Below the pieces are notes generated by a model, which worked only from the letters and a program-made list of their open reading frames with translations, had not been told where the DNA came from and did no database searches. The translations under genes and the position numbers were made by a program. DNA of 64,000 nucleotides from Notospermus geniculatus (Eukaryota; Nemertea; Pilidiophora; Heteronemertea; Lineidae). Location of the stretch: positions 1 to 64,000 of the forward strand of contig NMRB01001708.1 in assembly GCA_002633025.1 (NCBI GenBank). Direction: 5' to 3'. Shown here piece by piece: positions 34,747 to 43,200 of this stretch; the first letter of the stretch is position 1; every line of letters begins with the position of its first letter.

Positions 34747-35801
34747 CTTTTTAGCTCACCGTGGTGAGCTTATACAATGGTTGTGCGTCCGTCGTCCGTC
34801 GTCGTCCGTCGTCGTCGTCGTGTTCCGTTAGCAGGGCACGTTTCGTAACCGCCAGAGCTATTGATCTGAAACTTGGTACATATATACCCCTAGGTCAGAT
34901 GACCCATGACACCAAGTTTCGGTCCGATTCGACTCTTAGCTTGGCCACCAGGTGGCGGAAACCGAAAACACAAAAAGTGCAATAACTCCTGAACTAATGA
35001 CTAGATCTTCTCCAAATTTTTATCATAGGTGTATCTAATAAGGATACATAACATATATAACGGGTTTTTGATTTGACCTACTTTTCAAGGTCACAGAGGT
35101 CAAAGTTCGACAAAAGTGACGAACCTGCCACAGTTTGTCATTATTTCATCAAGCAACTTCATATCTTGCATAAACATGCATTGGAGGGGTACCTTTAAAA
35201 ATACCAAGTTTCGGCCCGATTGGACATCCAATATGGCCGCCAGGTGGCGTAACCTGAAAATCAAGTAACTGCTATTACTCAGGAACGACTTGACGTGGAG
35301 TGCTCAAATTTGATATTTACGTCCCTCTAGATGACCTTTACATGCATGTCGAATTTCGGACTGATTTGACTTCCAAGATGGCCACCAGGTGGCGTAACCC
35401 AAAAATCATCAAAGTGCTGTAACTCAGCAACGACTTGACCCAAAGTGCTCCAATTTGCTATGTGGCTCCCTGCAGATGACCTTTATGTGCATGTGAAGTT
35501 TCGGCCTGATCGGACATCCAATATGGCCACCAGGTGGCGTAACCCGAAAATCATCAAAGTGCTGTAACTCAGGGACGACTTGACCCAAAGCGCTCCAATG
35601 TGCTATGTGGCCCTCTGCAGATGACCTTTATGTGCATGTGAAGTTCTGGCCCAATCGGATATCCAATATGGCCGCCAGGTGGCGTAAACCGAAAATCGTC
35701 ACCTACTTGGGATTGACTTTACCCAGATTGCTCATCACTCTGTCATTAGACTGTTATGTCCAACCCGGTGAGCACATGGTCCATGGACCATTTCATTTTG
35801 T
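34747..35801 (+). repeat. Large dispersed repeat, left copy, CTCF-like motif array
   Basis: Begins TTTTTAGCTCACCGTGGTGAGC, then a CGTCCGTCGTC run, and ends GGTGAGCACATGGTCCATGG. The body holds ~145-bp tandem units, each with a copy of TGGCCRCCAGGTGGCGTAA: 34942-34960, 35234-35252, 35379-35397, 35524-35542 and 35669-35687. One AGGTCACAGAGGTCA (DR3 nuclear-receptor-type) is at 35088-35102. A longer copy in the opposite orientation lies at 49310-51791. No protein is encoded. Confidence 0.7.
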
Positions 35802-36110
35802 TTTTAATCTTCCATCAAGATTTTATTGAGCATAAAATAAGTCTGTGTTCTACAATGCATTTACTTAAAAAAAAAGAATAAATTTTTTGCTGAATATTGA
35901 TTATTATGGCATTATTGTTAAATTAATTGAGACTTTACTGCTACCTGACTACTGTTAAGCTAATACATAAAGTACCATACCACACCTACATGTATGTAAA
36001 CTTGTCTTCAGGTAATCATGTGCTGCTGGTACCACCATCAATTCAAATCTAATTCATCCCCAAAACCGTATGCATGAACATTTACAGATTAACTTCAGTA
36101 TTCTGTCCCT
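35802..36110. other. Intergenic, nothing recognised
   Basis: AT-rich stretch between the repeat and the end of the DUF6589 gene; presumably contains that gene's 3'UTR on the minus strand. Confidence 0.4.
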
Positions 36111-38121
36111 CTAAATTGCTGGAAGTCCCTCCTGATGAAGAAGTACATCCTCCTCCACATCCTCCGAATCAATTTCGACAGCTAATCCCCTGTGGAGATG
36201 GGCAACAACTCGTTTGATTGAGGCATCTAGGTCTTCTTCATCTATCTTTTTGAGAGGGCTGGACTGCACCGCTGGCATGGCCCGGAACTGCCTGTTGGTG
36301 TTGCTGAAGGGCTTCAGCTCAGCTAATTTCGTCTTTACTTTTTCAGCATCAACAGGGGAACCTTCCGACTATGACGGCCGTGGCGTAGGTGTGTCCCCAC
36401 TGCTGCGCACACATTCTCCTCAAGAGTGGACACAGCATCAGCAGCTCCTGTGACTCTTAGGATTGATCGCTCATCCTTGTTGGACTTCAAACTCCGAATC
36501 AAGTCCTTCTTGTTTCTGATGGTATGCTCCATCGCAAGATCTGTCTCGATGTTGTTGCCAGGGCCCCCTCTGATGTTGATAAATGAGCCCTCCAGTAACC
36601 GCATGCGGGTTTTCTCCGATGTCAAATGCTCAGTTTTGAGGAGAATGTCCAAGCACTCGACGAAGTACTTGCTTAGTTTCGAGTGAGAATAAAAGTACGG
36701 AATGCATGCTTTCATGCTACAGATTGTTCTATTCATATCACCCTCCTTCGCAGAATCGTTTAAATTCATGAGCTGCATGGCCCAGTGACACAGATTTTTT
36801 GAGTACTTTCCTAAATCATCTGCTTCATCACCCTCATCTCTGTGGAACTGACCATACTTGAAATGTTCCAGTGTCCCCATGAGAGCTTGATCTGCAAGTT
36901 CCCTCTTCCTTTGTCTTGACAGATTTTGGATATTCTCAGGGAAGATGCCGGGTCTGTCTTCTGTTGTCCTCATGCCTAGGAATGACATGACCTGTCTCAT
37001 CATCAGATGTTCTCCTACAAGTAAAAGCAGTCCTTCGTGGGCCGTATAATTGGACTTCACCTTGCCGTTGACATCAGATAAACGAAGGAAGATCTTGTAG
37101 AAGTTCAACGTTCCTGGGTCTCTGGAGGTGTTATCCTTGTAAAGGCACTTGTAAGCTTTCTGAAATCGAATGAATTGGAATAAACTGTTACTGTTGGAGG
37201 TGAGGTTGAATAAGTGTACCATCCAACTTACATGGTGAAAACTAATATACATGAATTAATTCACATCATACACGTCCTGGCATGGCACTTGAAACATTTC
37301 AGCAATTAGAAATAAATTCCCCGGAGAAATTCAGAACATAGTAACCTGCAATTGTTACTGCGTGGTATCCCATAGCAGGATCAAGTCCCCTTAGCACAGG
37401 TGTTTGGTATCCTTGAAATCCATACCAATTAACAGTTCATATTGAGTGTGTGATGACAATGTCCAGTGATCCTGAAGACATCAAGCCTTCAAGATTTTAT
37501 CCCATATAAAGAATTCAAATAATGAAGAGAGTCATCTTGCATGCACTAACAAGGGGTTTTCAGTCAGTCCGAATCTCCCTGAGCATAAAATCCGAAAGTG
37601 GAGTGACCGGAGGCCTTGATATGTCAAGATGGAAGAAAGTGCAATCACTTCCAAATTCACCATATGTTACTGTCCAATTGAATTAAAGGAGCAGCAACAC
37701 ACAGTTTGTGGAAGGAAAGCTGTCCAGAAATCCTGAAGACATCCAACTTACATGTAGCCTGCCTCTGTATGTATCCAATGTTCAATCCTTAAAAGTTCCA
37801 CAGAATATAACCATTGGCTACAGTAGAACGTCCACATCCTGAATCATTGTACATACAAGTAAACCATCCTGGTGAACCAGTACAACAAATTCATAAACTC
37901 TGATCCGTGATAGTTATCAACCTGAATGAATATCCATTGATCCAATCCACTATCCATCTTTGAAGTGCAGCAAAAAACAGAAACCAATAAGACAAAACTA
38001 GACTCTAGAGCTACAGTACCATAGATAAATATCAATTCTATATGCTAATGCAACAAATTACTCATGCAATTTCTACCAAGCATCACAAATGTCAATAAAG
38101 GGTTGCAAGATGTAGCAAAAC

Positions 38122-38320
38122 TCAGGGTGCAGAAGACACATCGCCAATGCTAATGAGGTAGCACGGTGATGTCGAATAAATCTGGGGGTGCAGAAGACAC
38201 ATCGCCAATGCTAATGAGGTAGCACGGTGATGTCGAATAAATCTGGGGGGGCAAAAGACACATCGCCAATGCTAATGAGGTAGCACGGTAAAGAAAACTG
38301 AGGGTGCAGAAGACAGGGAA
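38122..38320. repeat. Tandem repeat, ~61-bp unit, three copies
   Basis: Units carry AGACACATCGCCAATGCTAA and GAGGTAGCACGGTGATGTCG. The first two are nearly identical; the third diverges at its end. Located in a DUF6589 gene intron. Confidence 0.8.
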
Positions 38321-38792
38321 AAGGACCAGTGCTAACCATCAGTAAATGAAATGTAAAAATAGAAATGACATACCTGACCGAGTCAATGAACTGATCTTAC
38401 CTGGAGTAGCAAATTATGAATCAATTCACATTCAACATCACATGATTAAAAGAGCAGTACCTCAGCCCCAGAGCTAATCCCTCTCAATTGCTACACATGC
38501 TCAATATACTTACATGTAAAAAGTCCTGTTTGACGTGCCATAGCGTACATATGAAGGGACCTACTTTGTCGAAACGTTTCCGCGGAGAAGGAGACATAAC
38601 TCGTAGCCCTTTCGCTCCCTGCAGACGAACACGCGTCAACTGATCCCCATAGAAGGGCACCGGGTCGTTGGGTTCCTTACCTGCAAATACACAAGTAAGT
38701 AATGTCTCACATAAAAGATCACTGTAGGCTGCCAACAGTTTCCAACTAAATATATACTGAAGTGTTATTCATTCAGTACATGTATTTACATG

Positions 38793-38963
38793 TAACTGTC
38801 ATTTCACGGATAGACCATGCAAAAGTGGATAAGGGTCCATTATCACAGATTTGGTTCATAATGCTACTATAGTTTGGTCCTGGGATGGAACAAAGGCAGG
38901 TGATAAATGAGATATGGACCCTTAGCACTTTTGCATGGTCTATCAACGAAATGACAGTTAAAA
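38793..38963. mobile_element. 170-bp fold-back MITE
   Basis: AACTGTCATTTC and TAGACCATGCAAAAGT on the left match ACTTTTGCATGGTCTA and GAAATGACAGTT on the right. Within a DUF6589 gene intron. Confidence 0.7.
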
Positions 38964-39997
38964 CAGAACCATTAGTGTACCAGTACTAACCGCATGCTCT
39001 CTGAGAGAACTTGTAAATGGCGTTGGTGGACTCGTCCAATATGCCAAAGCAATCTTCGTATTTCGCTTCGTTTTTCAAGATGACTTCTGAAAAGTAAGAC
39101 AGAGGAAATTTGATAAGTTTCACGCAACTGGGTACTACTTTCTTAATGGTATTTATCGTGAAATTGATCCAATTAGTGATTCCCAGAAAAATGTACAAGT
39201 CTTTTCTGTATTATTTGAAATTTGATTGCTATGTTATTCAAAAGCAATGAAGCTCCTAAAAAGGACCATGACGCCGATTTTGATTGATTGATTGATAGAA
39301 TTTTCTTGGCATACATAGGCCAGATTTCTGGGATCACTGACATACCAGAGCTAACCCCATACGGACAAACATAGTATTTGAGAATTGGGAACTATAATGT
39401 CATACATACCAAGTGGAAATCGCTCAGATTTCTTTGCCATGACATCAGAGTACATGTGAGGAATATGTTTGGGCAAGATCGACTCCATCCATTTGAAGTA
39501 TTTTAGGTTGCGTGCACACATCCTCCCCAACAGAACTTTGTACGGTATCATCAGAGCAGAAATCACGTCATCGTCGATCTTAAACTGACTCAATGGGATG
39601 TCATCAAAGGTGATCGTTGACGGAATGGTGGACATCTGTTGGAGCAAGTGCGGCATCCGAGAGAACACCAACATCAAAGCGAAATAATGCGAGTCTTTGA
39701 CTTGCGCATCACTGCTTATAAACTTCGGTGTAACTCTGATGTCACAATTATCGCCAACAAGACTGTACACAGGATTCTTTCGCATCATTTCAACAACACC
39801 GCTTTCACTTGCTCGGACTGCCTCATTGAGTAGCGTGGTCTTGGATGTCGGGGTAAGGGTCAGCCCAAATTTGTTGCAGATGCGGAGTCCCTGAAAAATA
39901 AACTCAAACGGTAATATGATTTGAGGTCCAGCATCTAACTGACCATGGCTGGAGTAGGGGAGATGGCAGGCATCATCTCAACAGAGGAAGACCTTGC

Positions 39998-40162
39998 TGT
40001 TGAAGACAGAAAGTGTCTCTTCGGTTGTTTCCCGGCACGTCCGGAGCTGTATTCGTCTGTCGACGACCACAACGAAAACGAATAAAATAAGAACACGAAA
40101 ATCGTACAATTTCGTCCGTTTTCTTACCAAAATTACAGTCAACTCGACAAATATCGACAACA
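39998..40162 (+). repeat. Left LTR of BEL/Pao element
   Basis: 165 bp, TGTTGAAGAC...CGACAACA, containing AATAAA. It reads identical to the right LTR. A tRNA primer site should follow: TTGGTCCAAACGAGCCGG begins 4 bp after the LTR and is the candidate, but the tRNA is not identified. Confidence 0.93.
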
Positions 40163-40216
40163 TTATTGGTCCAAACGAGCCGGATGAGATTACGGTAAGA
40201 AAGAACACTCGTAACG

Positions 40217-43200
40217 ATGGCTGCAAAACAAAATAGAGCAAATAAGAAGCGTAAGTTCACGCTCGCATGCAATCGCCTTGAACTGCTGATCGACTCGTGG
40301 GGCAGCAGAACGTCTGCACAACGCATGCTACTGGACATCGACACGGCATTTGATGATGTTATCGAGGCCAACGAGGCAGTCGAACGAGAAGAAGGGATCC
40401 ATACCGAAGATTACGTGGCAGAAATCGAACGTAGACATTGTCAAATGTGGGATAAAACCAGGGCATACCTAGTGCAAAGAGCTGGTGAAACAGATTCGGC
40501 TTCCTCGGTGATGAGTTCAAACACATCAGCCACAGCCAGATCACGTATTTCATTCAAGGAAGCTGAAATCAATTTAAAGTTGAAAGAACTTAAACTGAAG
40601 CAACAGATGCTGAAATTAGAACAAGAGAAAGCTGAAATGGTGTACGAAACTGATATGGCCGACTACAACCCTGTTAGTGTTAGGCCTATGCGGTCCATTC
40701 CTGGGATAGTTCCTCAGGGTGGTCCCGTCACGTCCATTCCTGGGATAGTTCCTCAGGGTGGTCCCGTCACGTCCATTCCTGGGATAGTTCCTCAGGGTGG
40801 TCCCGTCACGTCCATTCCTGGGATAGTTCCTCAGGGTGGTCCCGTCACGTCCATTCCTGGGATAGTTCCTCAGGGTGGTCCCGTCACGTCCATTCCTGGG
40901 ATAGTTCCTCAGGGTGGTCCCGTCACGTCCATTCCTGGGATAGTTCCTCAGGGTGGTCCCGTCACGTCCATTCCTGGGATAGTTCCTCAGGGTGGTCCCG
41001 TCACGTCCATTCCTGGGATAGTTCCTCAGGGTGGTCCCGTCACGTCCATTCCTGGGATAGTTCCTCAGGGTGGTCCCGTCACGTCCATTCCTGGGATAGT
41101 TCCTCAGGGTGGTCCCGTCACGTCCATTCCTGGGATAGTTCCTCAGGGTGGTCCCGTCACATCCATTCCTGGGATTGTTCCTCAGGGTGGGCCCATGTGT
41201 GAAATCGAAAGACAATCGATGATGGATGGAGTGGAGAAAGTTCATGAATGGATCGCCAGCCTTGATCACGCTGAAGTTGAACAGCCAGGTTATGAAGTTA
41301 ACCCACTTGAAGAGGTTGGTGAACAAATGCAAATAGTAACGGAGGCAGTTCCGAGCCCGACTGTTCCAAAGGTGGAGCCACGGGTCGACCAAGCTCCAAC
41401 CCAACCGGTGCAGTTTAGTTTATTTCAAAAATCGATTCCGAAGATTCCCCTGCCCAAGTTTTCTGGGAAAACATTGGAATGGCCGAGATGGTACGAGCTG
41501 TTTAAAGCGTTAGTCCATGACCAACCTTCGCTGTCGAATACGGAAAGGATGACGCATCTACAGTCTTCAGTCACTGGTATCGCAGAACAAACGATAGCTG
41601 GCATGCTGTTCGATGGGGAGCTGTACCCGCTAGCCTTACAAACACTGAAGGATCGTTTCGGCCGTGAAGGAGATGTCGTGCAGGCTTCGTTAGGGTCAGT
41701 TTTCACACTTCCTGCCATGAATCAGCTTGAGTTAGCCAGTCTGGAGAGATTTCAAGCCACGCTTCATTGTGCTGTCACTACTCTCGTTAAGTTGAATTAT
41801 ATTGGGGATGTAAACAGTGCTGAGAATCTCCGTCGTCTAGTGTTAAAGTTACCCCCAGAACTCCGCCGTGAATGGGGTAAGGAAGCCACTGAGTTACACC
41901 CTCGACGTCCTACCCTCCAAGACTTTGACAATTGGTTGGAAAAGCAGGTACGAATTACGTTGAACTGTCCACCCCCTGGGTCGTCTCGAAAGAAATCGGC
42001 ACAATCAAACGCGGATCGTCGTACGGGCGGTGTTTTGTCTTCACTTGTGACAGGAGCAGTGCAGGAAGGAAAGGGAGTTAAGCCACCTCCACCTCCTCAG
42101 TCGCCGTGTTATGTTTGCAAGCAAGCCCACAAGGTGGAAGACTGCCCTAAGCTGAAAAGTGTGGATCCAAGTGAGAGAGCAAAGATGATCGCTGAAAATA
42201 AACTCTGTTTCTTGTGCCTGCGTCCAGGGCACAGGAGTCGTGACTGTCGATCGAAGAAACCTTGTGGTATCGAGGGATGCCACGGAAGGCATCACACGTT
42301 ATTGCATGGGAGTGCCAGAGTGTACCCCCCACGTCAGATTCAGAATACAACTGTCGATAACTCCAGCTCTGGGAGCACCCTTAACGCTGGAGCACCCGCC
42401 TTTGAAAATCGTACTTACGTCGAAAACCCAACTGACATTCGCTCTACTTACCTATCTCAGAGAGTCGATACTCCTGCCACCCCTGGTGAGGTTGCCCTGC
42501 AGGTCGTACCCGTCGCTATCGTTGGATCCAAGGGACAGATTCGAACCTTCGCCTTACTCGACCCCGGATCTCAGACTTCGTTATGCAGCACGCAACTCCA
42601 GGAACGACTTGGTATTACTGGTAGCAGGGAATCTTTGAGTATTGGTACCGTAGCGGGGCTAGGCCAGCAACGTCAACTCTCGAAGTTCGCAATAGAGGTG
42701 ACACCTCAAGGATATGGTAGTACAAGGAAAACCATTTCCGTCGACGAAGTATGGTCAGTTCCCGATCTGAAGTTACACGTTCCAAGATTGAATTTACAAG
42801 CTGTGCCGCTCCATCATTTGCAGGACATCCAAGTGGAATATCCGTCAGTTGCTCAAGTTGAACTACTGTTGGGGGCAAACGTGAATGAAGCCATCGTTCA
42901 GCATGAGGCAAGGGTAGGCAAGCCATCAGAACCCATCGCTGTACGTACGGATTTTGGATGGGCACTTTCGGGAAGAATGGCGGCGAAGTCATCCCTAGCT
43001 GACAGACACGTTCATGTCACCCAGGTTGAGAGAACTATGGAAGAGAGATTGGAGGAATCGGTGAGTAACTGGTGGGCAACGGAGTCATTTGGGACAAAGC
43101 ACGAGAGTCAAGTTTCGTTATCTCGCGAGGATCGTCGAGCAGTGCATATTTTGGAGCAGTCGACTAAGAGAATCGGAGTCCAGTATGAGACAGGACTGCT

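Larger units (their letters stand above)
36111..39890 (-). pseudogene. DUF6589 domain exons, 3' part of a damaged gene
   Basis: Exons on the minus strand: 39890-39410, 39086-38991, 38680-38514, then 37159 downwards. They join in phase and encode the DUF6589 region: SLVGDNCDIRVTP, QVKDSHYFALMLVFSRM, PVPFYGDQLTRVRLQGAKG, then an alpha-helical C-terminal half. DUF6589 has no known biochemical function; such proteins are multicopy in many invertebrates. The frame running from 37159 stops at 36335. In another frame, coding-looking sequence continues to a stop at 36111, with one TAG (about 36370) between the two. Either a frameshift plus nonsense mutation broke the gene, or a 44-nt GT-AG segment ending at that TAG is spliced out. 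Together with the transposon insertions in upstream exons, I favour a decaying gene. Introns hold tandem repeats and a MITE. Confidence 0.6.

Noticed and set aside
35210-35700. CRISPR-like or satellite array
   Set aside because: The ~145-bp direct units are diverged members of a dispersed animal repeat, and the genome is eukaryotic.
40616-41404. 262-codon frame antisense to the BEL gag repeats
   Set aside because: Open only because the 39-bp unit repeats in frame on both strands; composition is a mirror of the minisatellite.
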